A program made the position numbers and the translations under genes. From JAIXWP01 sp965247015 (lineage in GTDB: Bacteria > Bacteroidota > Bacteroidia > Flavobacteriales_D > Sanyastnellaceae), in the NCBI GenBank assembly GCA_965247015.1, contig CBDFGG010000006.1:310001-374000 (forward strand): 64,000 nucleotides of DNA, written 5' to 3'. The notes below the pieces were generated by a model, which saw nothing but the letters and a program-made list of their open reading frames with translations, was not told where the DNA came from and searched no databases. Shown one piece after another: positions 43,807 through 51,848 of this stretch (its first letter is position 1; every line of letters starts with the position of its first letter).

Positions 43807-45693
43807 ATGAAAGATGCATTAAGAGATAATAAATTTAGATGGTTATTAGTTTCTGTTATCATTTCAATTTCCTTAGAAACAGTATCGCTGCTAGGCATCC
43901 TAGAATCTTCTGTTTTGCTAATCGGCATCTGTCTTTTGATTATAATTTCCGTGGGCAGACATGTAATAATCAAAGGATTCCAAGCCTTGTATAAAATAAA
44001 TTTTTCAAGCATAAATCTTCTCATGCTTTTGGCGGTAATTGGAGCTTTCTATTTAGGAGAATATACAGAGGCAACAGTTGTCATAGTGCTTTATACATTA
44101 GGAGAAAGACTTGAAGAACTAGGTTTATCAGAAAGTAAATCTGCTCTACAAGGTTTAGTCAACTCTGTTCCAAAATCTGTAAGCCTTAAGGGAACAAACT
44201 CTACCGTCTCAGTTGAATCCGTATCTATTGGTTCAATAATTATCATTAAACCCTTTGAGATGATTCCAATTGATAGTGAAGTTTTATTTGGCCAAACTAC
44301 TGTCGACGAAGCTTCTATTACTGGAGAGCCTATGGCAAAGTTCAAACAAACAGGAGATATTGTCTATGCAGGAACCTTGAATCAAGAAGGTTACATTGAA
44401 ATCAAGACCATAAAACGCTTCGTAGACTCAACATTTTCAAAAATTGCACAATTGACATTTCAAGCTGCCTCGAATAAATCAGAAACACAGAAATTTATTC
44501 AAAAATTTTCGAGAATTTATACTCCTTCGGTTGTTGTTTTATCTTTACTTCTATTCTTGATTCCAACATTCTTTTTTGGTGAAAGTTCCAGTCATTGGTT
44601 AAAGCAGGCCATCACGCTTTTGGTCATTTCATGTCCTTGTGCCTTGGTAATATCCACTCCTGTAGCTATTTATGCGGCTATTGGCAACGCTTCCAAGAAG
44701 GGTGCAATGATTAAGGGAGGGAAGTTCATTGAGGTTATGGGACAAATAAAGGCCGTTGCGATGGATAAGACCAGAACAATTACCACGGGCAAACCTATAG
44801 TAGCCGATATAAGAATGTTCAACAATAATTCCTTAGAGCAACTTTTGGGTTGCTCAGCAGGAATAGAAGTTTTTTCGGAGCACCCTCTTGCCATTGCCAT
44901 TCTCAACGAAGCCATAAAGCGCAAAGTTGAACCTCATAAAATTAATGATTTTAAAAGCATTGTAGGTAAGGGCGCCTCAGGAATTTGTACCACTTGCGGT
45001 CAATCGAGAGTTATGGTTGGTAAGTTAAATTATATACAAGAACATATAATCATACCTCCACAAGTATTGGATTATGCCCAAAGTCTATCGCGAAGCGGAA
45101 AAACAATAGTATTAGTAAGCCGTGGGTCTGAAATAATTGGTTTAATAGGCTTGACAGACACATTAAAAGAGGAAAGCGAAAAGTCGATTAATGAATTGAA
45201 AGAACTTGAAGTAATTCCTATTATGTTATCAGGAGATAATGAGAGAGCCGTGCAATGGACTTCAAAACAAGTTGGCATAGAGGAGGCATATGGAGGATTG
45301 CTACCTGAGGATAAGACAACTAAAATAATTCAACTTCTTAACAAACATGGGAAGGTTGCAATGGTCGGCGATGGAGTGAATGACACTCCAGCTTTGGCTC
45401 AAAGTTCTGTTGGGATTGCAATGGGCGCGATGGGAAGTGATATCGCAATAGAAGCAGCAGATATAGCACTAATGAATGACAACCTTCTTTTACTACCCAA
45501 GATGATAAGGCTTGGACGCAAGACTATAAAAGTCATCAAAAGGAATACTATTCTCGCTGTTTCGGTGAAAGCGTTATTCATTGTTTTGGCTTTCATGGGC
45601 TTTGGAAATCTGGTATTGGCAATAGCCGCAGATGTTGGGGTTACGCTGTTGGTGATACTTTTAAGTATGCGCCTAACAAATTTTGAGAAGTGA
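43807..45693 (+). CDS. Heavy-metal P1B-type ATPase with altered DKTG motif
   Basis: A 628-residue cation pump without an N-terminal metal-binding domain. The membrane metal site is CPC (C276-C278), actuator loop ITGEP (~172), SEHPLA and the hinge GDGVNDTPALAQ are intact, as in Zn/Cd/Co exporters. The phosphorylation motif reads DKTRTIT (D320-T326) instead of the near-universal DKTGT(L/I)T: Gly to Arg. This could impair or alter the pump, or be a sequencing error (GGA to AGA is one base). It is the last gene of the metal operon. Confidence 0.88.
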   Translation: MKDALRDNKFRWLLVSVIISISLETVSLLGILESSVLLIGICLLIIISVGRHVIIKGFQALYKINFSSINLLMLLAVIGAFYLGEYTEATVVIVLYTLGERLEELGLSESKSALQGLVNSVPKSVSLKGTNSTVSVESVSIGSIIIIKPFEMIPIDSEVLFGQTTVDEASITGEPMAKFKQTGDIVYAGTLNQEGYIEIKTIKRFVDSTFSKIAQLTFQAASNKSETQKFIQKFSRIYTPSVVVLSLLLFLIPTFFFGESSSHWLKQAITLLVISCPCALVISTPVAIYAAIGNASKKGAMIKGGKFIEVMGQIKAVAMDKTRTITTGKPIVADIRMFNNNSLEQLLGCSAGIEVFSEHPLAIAILNEAIKRKVEPHKINDFKSIVGKGASGICTTCGQSRVMVGKLNYIQEHIIIPPQVLDYAQSLSRSGKTIVLVSRGSEIIGLIGLTDTLKEESEKSINELKELEVIPIMLSGDNERAVQWTSKQVGIEEAYGGLLPEDKTTKIIQLLNKHGKVAMVGDGVNDTPALAQSSVGIAMGAMGSDIAIEAADIALMNDNLLLLPKMIRLGRKTIKVIKRNTILAVSVKALFIVLAFMGFGNLVLAIAADVGVTLLVILLSMRLTNFEK

Positions 45694-46176
45694 GAACTAA
45701 CGGTATATAGTGATCCTCAGGTGAATTGAGGCATTCATGAAAATTTGACCCGAATTGCATTTTAAGGTCAGATAATATTGGAACTTGTAGTTGATGTTTA
45801 TTTTGGTTTGAAGTGTCGTAAAATTTGACAACGGCACTTTATTTTTCGATTGGAAAGGGACAATGAGGGTACTCTAAACTTTGAAAGTCATGTGATAAGT
45901 TTTCTTGCAGGAAATGATTAAATGCTTTCTGATATACGAGTGCCCTCAAAATCCTGATTCATTTAGCTCATATAGATGATGTATGAGTTTTTAAAAAAAA
46001 ATTCAGGGGAGTCCGCAACACTATTTGCGAATGCTTATCTTTGTCTCTTCGTAAAATTGTGCGACTCAATGAATAAACGTTCCCCTTCATTCTAGTCGTC
46101 CATTTGCGTGACCCCATTACGACAGCAACGGCATAGGTAATTGATATACACGGCTTTGGAAGGTTAGGTTCATAAT
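45694..46176. other. Right end of the element, no gene
   Basis: About 480 bp without a convincing coding frame. It holds GCGTGACCCC (46106-46115) and GTGCGACT (46059-46066), which echo motifs at the left end, and a TATCTTTG box at 46036-46043 that would drive rightward transcription across the junction. Confidence 0.5.
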
Positions 46177-46189
46177 CCTCACTCTCCGC
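46177..46189 (+). other. attR core, partial tRNA-Ser 3' copy
   Basis: CCTCACTCTCCGC repeats the end of tRNA-Ser (3370-3382). Upstream bases GGTTC also match, but the T stem cannot form, so this is a remnant or site copy and not a tRNA gene. Confidence 0.65.
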
Positions 46190-46199
46190 AGAAAAAATT

Positions 46200-46226
46200 A
46201 ATCCTCACATTGTGAGGATTTTTTGT
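46200..46226 (+). terminator. Rho-independent terminator outside the right junction
   Basis: AATCCTCACA pairs with TGTGAGGATT, followed by six T. It may be the original terminator downstream of the tRNA before insertion. Confidence 0.8.
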
Positions 46227-46596
46227 TTTATACAAATTTGCTTTTAGTCTACTGTATAGAAAACTATAGTATGAAACAGGTCTGGTTTTGCTAATTGCGA
46301 AGTCTCGCTCTCTCAACTCTATTCATTCTCATTCTCCTACTCATTTGGTCCCTGAGCTTATCGAAGGGCTCATTCTGTATACCATTTGCTTTGATAGCAG
46401 TGCTTACGCTAAGTCGATTCCTTTATTTGGAAACCACCACACTCTTTCAAACTCAGAATGAAAATGAGAATGAGATAGAAAATGAATAGAGTTATGAGGT
46501 ACTAGAAAGAGAGGATTTAGAATGAGAATGAGAATGAAATAGAGAATGAATCGAGTAGTGAGATTCGCGTAGTAAGAAATAATACCTTTACTCCCC
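46227..46596. repeat. Low-complexity region with CCCTGAGCTT palindrome
   Basis: Holds the short inverted repeat CCCTGAGCTTATCGAAGGG (46350-46368), a widespread intergenic element in Bacteroidota, and runs of AGAATGAGAATGA-type repeats (46455-46550). A 64-codon open frame from 46295 is made of these repeats and is not supported as a gene. Confidence 0.6.
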
Positions 46597-47178
46597 ATGA
46601 CCAACAATACAAAACCTTCTGTGATTACTATTCACTCCGCGGCAAATCGCAAGTCGATTGCGTGGGCTAGTGGAACTAGTACGGAGGTATTCGTCTATCC
46701 CGCGGATGGTGATTTCAAAACAAGGAACTTCTCTTTCCGCATTAGCACTGCTACTGTCGAAGCGGATGAAACTACCTTCTCGGATTTCAGCGGACTCACT
46801 CGCATTCTCATGCCTCTCAAAGGTGATCTTACGTTGATTCATGAAGGTCGATACACGAAAGAACTAAAACCATTTGATCAAGATATTTTCGACGGCTCTT
46901 GGAACACCCGCAGTAAGGGAAAAGTGCAAGACTTTAATGTGATGTTTAAATCGCCATTTAACGCTGCTGTTGTTCATCACCATCTTACAACAACAAAGGA
47001 ATTTAATTCTCCAGAAAATAAATCACATCATTTTATCTACGCAGTAGATGGTGAGTATATGATCAACGAATTTAAAATCTCCCCCGGAGATCTCGTTGAA
47101 ATCCATACGAAAGATGCTGTTTCTCTGCTGCCTATTACAAATGGAAATGTGATTGAGATAACGATTCTCGATTCTTGA
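46597..47178 (+). CDS. HutD/Ves-family protein
   Basis: A 193-residue cupin-like protein. SIAWASGTSTEVFVYP, NFSFRISTATVE, FSDFSGLTRILMPLKGDLTL and KVQDFNVMF follow the pattern of the HutD/Ves family (bicupin, often in histidine-degradation operons or cold-responsive). No hut genes are near, so the role here is open. It is the first clear gene after the element junction. Confidence 0.85.
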   Translation: MTNNTKPSVITIHSAANRKSIAWASGTSTEVFVYPADGDFKTRNFSFRISTATVEADETTFSDFSGLTRILMPLKGDLTLIHEGRYTKELKPFDQDIFDGSWNTRSKGKVQDFNVMFKSPFNAAVVHHHLTTTKEFNSPENKSHHFIYAVDGEYMINEFKISPGDLVEIHTKDAVSLLPITNGNVIEITILDS

Positions 47179-47542
47179 TTCTCGATTCTCGAAAATTCGG
47201 AATTCGGAAAATTCGAAATTCGAAATTCGAAATTCGAAATTCGAAATTCAATAATCCTGTTTAATCAACATCAACGTTTTCCCCCAATTTAATTGGGGGC
47301 TATTATAGGAGAGCATGCTAAAGCATGCTGTCTTGTCAATAAGAGTTTTACTCTTATAAAAGTGAAACTTTAATTCATGGGAAAGCATGCTTTAGCATGC
47401 ACTATGAAACTAGCCACCAATGAAATTGGTGGAAACATGGACAGACATGAATCTCGAATCTCGAGAATCGAGAATCAAGAATCGAGAATCGAGAATCGTT
47501 TTTCACTAACTTCGCTAGGACAATACCAAACGATCAACTCCT
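47179..47542. repeat. Simple repeats and a string of hairpins
   Basis: From 47165, TTCTCGATTC-type and AAATTCG-type repeats are followed by consecutive hairpins: CCCCCAATT/AATTGGGGG (~47281), GAGCATGCT/AGCATGCT, a copy of GCATGCTTTAGCATGC (~47384) and CCACCAAT/ATTGGTGG (~47413), then more CGAGAATC repeats to 47500. No gene. The hairpin set resembles REP-like elements. Confidence 0.6.
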
Positions 47543-48652
47543 ATGAAGAAACTATACGCTTCTTGTGTTTTTATATTTTCGATTTTGTTTGCTGTGGCGC
47601 AGCAATCGAATCAAACCATCACCATCGGAAATGCAACACGTGCATACATTGAATACCTTCCTATTAATTTTAATGCATCGCAAGAGGACTACTCTCTAGT
47701 GATTATTCTTCATGGACTCGGTCAATCGAACACTGATTTCACCGGAGCTGGATTTAATGATCTGGCTGACACTGCTCGCGTTATTGCTCTTTATCCGCAA
47801 GGTCTCAATAATTTTATTGGTCAACCTGCTTGGAACAATGGTACGCTCCTCGCCTCTGGCGCTGACGATGTAGGACTGCTTTCTGCGTTGATGGATAAAT
47901 ACATTTCGCAATACGGAGTAGATCCCGCGCGGGTTTATGTGACTGGTTTCTCCATGGGGTCTATCATGTCATACACTGCGGCTTGTGCGCTCAACGATCG
48001 CATTGCTGCTATCGGATGCATGGCGGGAACAATGTCTACTGAAGATCTCACGAACTGTAATCCAAGTTATGCTACTCCTGTGATTCACCTCCATGGCACT
48101 GCCGATGGAACGGTGCCTTATGATTCAAACGCATTACCTTCTCTCAGCCTTGTGCCTCAAACGGTGGAGTTTTGGCAGAATGTACATAACTGCGATGCTG
48201 AACCTGATTCTATTGGTATTCCAGACACGGCTGATGATGATATCACTGTTGATCGATTTGTATATACAAATTGCGACACTGAAGGTGCATTAGAGCTTTG
48301 GAGATTCAACGGAGCTGATCATATCTATCTCTATGAACCTGTCAATGATATTACTGAAATGATCGAAATCTGGCGTTTTTTCTACAAATGGTCGCACCCT
48401 GCGCCGCTCGAAGTTGGTGTAAGTGAAATTGAAGAATCATCATTTTCGATATACCCTAATCCTTCGAACGGTCGTGTTCAGATAAATGTGTCCGCCACAT
48501 CTCCTTTCAATGTTTACAACGCACAAGGAATGATTGTTCGCTCTGGTAATTTCACCAAAGGTCAAACGCAGTTGGACCTCACGGATTTATCTGATGGTAT
48601 ATACTATCTGCAGACGAATAAGGCAACTGAGAAGTTGATTATTCAGAAATAG
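47543..48652 (+). CDS. Secreted alpha/beta-hydrolase esterase (PHB depolymerase/feruloyl-esterase type) with T9SS signal
   Basis: A 369-residue enzyme: signal peptide (~1-18), an LpqC-like esterase fold with oxyanion region ILHGLGQ, nucleophile Ser in GFSMGS and a C-terminal catalytic His region near ADHIY, then a linker and T9SS type A sorting domain (FSIYPNPSNGRVQI...LSDGIYYLQT...KLIIQK). It should act on ester bonds of polymers outside the cell. Its 3' end overlaps the next convergent gene by 14 bp. Confidence 0.9.
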   Translation: MKKLYASCVFIFSILFAVAQQSNQTITIGNATRAYIEYLPINFNASQEDYSLVIILHGLGQSNTDFTGAGFNDLADTARVIALYPQGLNNFIGQPAWNNGTLLASGADDVGLLSALMDKYISQYGVDPARVYVTGFSMGSIMSYTAACALNDRIAAIGCMAGTMSTEDLTNCNPSYATPVIHLHGTADGTVPYDSNALPSLSLVPQTVEFWQNVHNCDAEPDSIGIPDTADDDITVDRFVYTNCDTEGALELWRFNGADHIYLYEPVNDITEMIEIWRFFYKWSHPAPLEVGVSEIEESSFSIYPNPSNGRVQINVSATSPFNVYNAQGMIVRSGNFTKGQTQLDLTDLSDGIYYLQTNKATEKLIIQK

Positions 48653-48935
48653 ATAAAGAAATATCTGCTTTTAGAATAATTTTCTTGCCCTTTACTTCCG
48701 CGGCTGCAATGGCCTTTGAGGCCTTGTCTATGCTCTTCTTTAACTCTTCAATTCTGCGCTTAGATTTCTTGCAGTCTTTGCCTTCGTGTTCTTGTGATTG
48801 TATATTTTTCAATTGATGAAAATGAATTTTACTAGAATAAACATTCATCAATATTTCAAACGCATCCTTCGCTTCAAAGGTGCCATCTATTAATTTTAAG
48901 TGCTTCGCAGACTTCATACGCTCATATTTGACCAC
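48639..48935 (-). CDS. Conserved small hypothetical protein of Flavobacteria
   Basis: A 98-residue basic, helical protein: LKLIDGTFEAKDAFEILMNV, YSSKIHFHQLKN and a Lys/Glu-rich coiled end. I recall close relatives scattered in Flavobacteriia, with no assigned role. Convergent with the esterase gene. Confidence 0.7.
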   Translation of the reverse strand: MVKYERMKSAKHLKLIDGTFEAKDAFEILMNVYSSKIHFHQLKNIQSQEHEGKDCKKSKRRIEELKKSIDKASKAIAAAEVKGKKIILKADISLSISE

Positions 48936-49084
48936 AAATCTGAGTACTTGTAATCATATCTTTTTATTTATCTTTTTCATATAAATCATAAACGAAACTT
49001 ATGGTTTACAAAAAACTTATACCCCCGTAAGAATACCCTAGACCCCTACCTAAATCTTAGTATGAATATTCAAGGTCTGTATAT

Positions 49085-49092
49085 TATCTTTG
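49085..49092 (+). promoter_or_regulatory. -7 box upstream of the EGF-like lipoprotein
   Basis: TATCTTTG, 16 bp before the ATG at 49108, matches TAnnTTTG; the -33 element is not clear. Confidence 0.45.
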
Positions 49093-49107
49093 TGACCTAA
49101 ACCTTTA

Positions 49108-49794
49108 ATGATGTATTTCACCAAATCTAACTCCCTCAAGAGCATACTCATGCTCCTTATGATGACACTTGCATTCGCAAGCTGTGATATCAATCGCAAA
49201 TGTGATGATGAATGTGGCAATGGATATTGCGTCGAAGGCGACTGCGTGTGCAACACCGGTTGGTCTGGCGAATGGTGCAATACAGCGCTTTCTACAAGCT
49301 CTTCTGGCGGCGGCACTTCTTCTGGCGGCACTAGCTCTAGCAGCGGTTCTGGTGCTCTTTGCACTAATACATGCCCGTACGCTAATGATGGCGAATGTGA
49401 TGATGGAGGTCCTGGAGCAGCTTATGATTTATGTGATCTAGGTACTGACTGTGCAGATTGTGGCGTTCGATATACCTCTTCTTCTTCAGGCGGAAGTTCT
49501 TCAACTAGCAGCTCTGGTGGTTCATCAAGCGGTCAATTGATGGTGTGGAATTCTAACCCATCTCCTTGCCCAGCTGGTTCAGGTAGCACTATCTCTGTTT
49601 ACATCGATGGATCGTACGCTGGTGGATTGAGCAGCTATTATAACTCTACTCCATCTTGCGGTGCATCAGGTGCAGTTACACAAACATTATCAGTGGGAAG
49701 CCACGTCGTTTATGGCGAATGCGGTGGTACCACTTGGGGTCCATCTACCATCAATGTAACGGCAGGTGGATGTTCAACCTTCCAACTTTACTAA
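49108..49794 (+). CDS. EGF-like domain lipoprotein
   Basis: A 228-residue surface protein. Signal with lipobox FASC (~26), an EGF-like module (CDDECGNGYCVEGDCVCNTG, GEWC), Ser/Gly linkers, a second Cys-rich part (CPYANDGECDDGG...CDLGTDC) and a beta domain with repeated Cys near the end. Disulfide-rich and extracellular; the partner is unknown. Confidence 0.8.
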   Translation: MMYFTKSNSLKSILMLLMMTLAFASCDINRKCDDECGNGYCVEGDCVCNTGWSGEWCNTALSTSSSGGGTSSGGTSSSSGSGALCTNTCPYANDGECDDGGPGAAYDLCDLGTDCADCGVRYTSSSSGGSSSTSSSGGSSSGQLMVWNSNPSPCPAGSGSTISVYIDGSYAGGLSSYYNSTPSCGASGAVTQTLSVGSHVVYGECGGTTWGPSTINVTAGGCSTFQLY

Positions 49795-49803
49795 GAATTC
49801 TCA

Positions 49804-49838
49804 CCCCAATAATGAAATGACTTTCATTATTGGGGTTT
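49804..49838 (+). terminator. Rho-independent terminator
   Basis: CCCCAATAATGAAA pairs perfectly over 14 bp with TTTCATTATTGGGG across a TGAC loop, then T-rich sequence. Confidence 0.85.
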
Positions 49839-49861
49839 ATTATTTCACATAGATTCGATCG

Positions 49862-50875
49862 ATGAAAAAGAAAGCTCTTTTAGGTCAATGGAATCTGTGG
49901 GCAACGCCCCTGATGGGGCTTTTGTTTTTATTGTACCTCTTCTTCATCTCTCCTCTTTCCAATCTTGCCACATGGACGCTCCTAGGGGCATGGGTGATTT
50001 GGAGCAGTTATTCTATCTACTCCAATACCTACCACACTCCCACTTTCTCCATGGGATATCGTGTGGCTTATGCAATCATTCGCATACTATCCGCCCCAGA
50101 TAAGGCAATACGATCATTCGTAAGACCTTCCTATTTTTTTCTTGGAAAAAAAACAGGGAACTACTTTCGATTCGCTATCGTCAAATTCGTGTGGCTCCCT
50201 TTGATGTTGGAGTTTTTCTTCAACAACCGAACGCTCGTTCTGCGAAATTGGCTGCTCGTTCAAGATCTAAATTTTTCGGAAATACATTTCCCAGAATGGA
50301 ATAATGTGCTCTATCCCTTTTTGATTAGTCTACTATTCTTGATCGATACAAGTGTTTTTCTGTTTGGATATTTATTCGAAGCAAAATTTTTGAAAAACAC
50401 TTTGCGCTCTGTGGATCATACCTGGTACGGTTGGGCCTTTGCTTTAGTGTGCTATCAGCCCATGATCAATTATGTAGCGCCCTATCTCTCTTGGCATGCC
50501 AGCGAATCGCCTGTATGGAATAATGAAGTGGTTACTGCGATATGTCGATTGGTAATGGTTGTGCTAATTGCCGTCTATGCCGCGGCCTCTGTGTGTCTCT
50601 GGACGAAAGCATCCAACATGACCAATCGAGGAATCGTACAATCTGGAGTCTACGCGTGGATGAGACATCCTGCTTATGCTTCAAAAACATTGTTTTGGAT
50701 CATAGGATCATTTCCAGCCATCATCTACAACCCGGCACTAATCATTCCTGCAATCGCATGGACAGGTATCTATATTGCTCGTGCATTGACAGAGGAAAAA
50801 CATCTCATGCAAGACAAAGATTATCGTGCCTATTGTGAGAAAGTGAAATACCGTTTTCTACCGGGCATTTGGTAA
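49862..50875 (+). CDS. Membrane ICMT/PEMT-type methyltransferase-like protein
   Basis: A 337-residue integral membrane protein with about eight hydrophobic segments. The C-terminal part, MRHPAYASKTLFWIIGSFP and EEKHLMQDKDYRAYCEKV, is the signature of isoprenylcysteine-carboxyl/phospholipid methyltransferases. Substrate unknown. Converges with the DsbA-like gene by an 18-bp overlap. Confidence 0.82.
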   Translation: MKKKALLGQWNLWATPLMGLLFLLYLFFISPLSNLATWTLLGAWVIWSSYSIYSNTYHTPTFSMGYRVAYAIIRILSAPDKAIRSFVRPSYFFLGKKTGNYFRFAIVKFVWLPLMLEFFFNNRTLVLRNWLLVQDLNFSEIHFPEWNNVLYPFLISLLFLIDTSVFLFGYLFEAKFLKNTLRSVDHTWYGWAFALVCYQPMINYVAPYLSWHASESPVWNNEVVTAICRLVMVVLIAVYAAASVCLWTKASNMTNRGIVQSGVYAWMRHPAYASKTLFWIIGSFPAIIYNPALIIPAIAWTGIYIARALTEEKHLMQDKDYRAYCEKVKYRFLPGIW

Positions 50876-51568
50876 AGCACTTACCGCTTTTCCTTTCACA
50901 CCTTGAACTTCTTCGGGCTTCTCTTCTTCGAAGGCTAATCTGCGTTCGAACTCATTTACATCCATGAAACCAGAATACAATCTTCCTTGAATTACAAAGC
51001 TAGGAGTGCCTTTTACTCCGCAAAGTTTCCCGTATTCGAAGTGCTTTTTCATTCCATCTTTCAAGAGTGGATTCGCTAAATAATTAGCAAGAGCCACCGT
51101 ATCCATTCCCAATTGAACTGCCACAGCATTAAACTCTGGTTGTTGCACACGCGAGCCTCTTTTAAATAATAGATCTATTGCTTGTTCAGACTTCCCTTGT
51201 TCGTGCGCTCCCGCAAGGAATGCCGCGAGAGGCAATTCATCTTTCGCAGAACTCACATCATACCAAATCAAGTAGCACTTTCCAGTATCTATGAATCGTT
51301 TTTTTACTTCTTGAAATTGCTCAGACCAGAATCTATTGCAGAATCCACAAGTATTATCAGAGAAAATGAGTACTTGTTTTGGAGCATTGACATCACCAAA
51401 AATTGGAGCCCATTCAGCATAAGCCATGGGCACAACAACACCTGGCTTTTCTGATTGTACATCTTTTGTTTTTTCTTGCTTCAAAAAAAACAATGTAATC
51501 GCAGATAGCACAATCGCCGCAATAGCGACCGGAACCATTTTCTTTCTTTTATTGTTGGGAGTAGACAT
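50858..51568 (-). CDS. DsbA-like thiol oxidoreductase
   Basis: A 236-residue membrane-anchored protein (segment ~11-28), thioredoxin fold with active site CGFC in SDNTCGFCNRFW (~residues 75-78) and cis-Pro in KGTPSFVIQGRLY. It should act on disulfides in the periplasm and may serve the Cys-rich secreted proteins nearby. Confidence 0.88.
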   Translation of the reverse strand: MSTPNNKRKKMVPVAIAAIVLSAITLFFLKQEKTKDVQSEKPGVVVPMAYAEWAPIFGDVNAPKQVLIFSDNTCGFCNRFWSEQFQEVKKRFIDTGKCYLIWYDVSSAKDELPLAAFLAGAHEQGKSEQAIDLLFKRGSRVQQPEFNAVAVQLGMDTVALANYLANPLLKDGMKKHFEYGKLCGVKGTPSFVIQGRLYSGFMDVNEFERRLAFEEEKPEEVQGVKGKAVSALPNAR

Positions 51569-51597
51569 GAAGCAAATATAGTTACTAGTGACTAACG

Positions 51598-51775
51598 ACT
51601 AGTTACTAGAGTAGTGACTAGTAAGACAGAAAAACGCATAACCCTTGGGCAATTCTTGCCCAAACCGCACCCTTCGCGAAGCGAAACCAGACAGCGCAGC
51701 TACCCGTCACGAGCGCAGCGAGTACCCGTCAGCGCAGCTACCCGACTCTCGGCGAAGCCGAGAATAAATGGGTTA
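51598..51775. repeat. Intergenic mosaic repeat, copy 1
   Basis: CCTTCGCGAAGCGAAACC, GACAGCGCAGCTACCCG, GAGCGCAGCGAGTACCCG and CTCTCGGCGAAGCCGAGA in tandem order. The same modules recur at 54402-54600, 56330-56505 and 58530-58660. Short open frames here are artefacts of the repeat. Confidence 0.85.
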
Positions 51776-51848
51776 TTATTGAGACAAAAAGAATAGAATT
51801 ATTCGTGATAGTTCTTATTTTGGTGTACTAAATCAAGCCCAACCAACT

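Larger units (their letters stand above)
3370..46189. mobile_element. Putative tRNA-Ser integrated element with virus-like, defence and metal-resistance modules
   Basis: The boundaries are the tRNA-Ser 3' end (CCTCACTCTCCGC, 3370-3382) and an identical 13-mer at 46177-46189; a wider 23-nt alignment matches at 19 positions. A tyrosine recombinase gene lies directly inside the left end. GCGTGACCCC occurs inside both ends (3495-3504 and 46106-46115), as expected for arm-type recombinase sites. The interior is mosaic: a tightly packed virus-like operon, a minus-strand defence and replication block, and a metal-efflux block. No conjugation, relaxase, terminase or tail genes are visible. The right boundary is inferred from the repeat alone, so the metal block could be a separate insertion. 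Confidence 0.65.

Noticed and set aside
3638..46189. Integrative conjugative element
   Set aside because: RteC and the integrase are typical, but no relaxase, coupling protein or tra genes were found.
46140..46190. Second tRNA gene at the right junction
   Set aside because: Only the last ~20 bases resemble tRNA-Ser; the T stem and the rest cannot form.
46295..46489. 64-codon open frame
   Set aside because: Made of low-complexity repeats and a common intergenic palindrome; no start context or homology.
51614..51796. Open frame in the first mosaic repeat (also 56374-56721)
   Set aside because: Encoded by the repeat modules that recur in other frames and positions.
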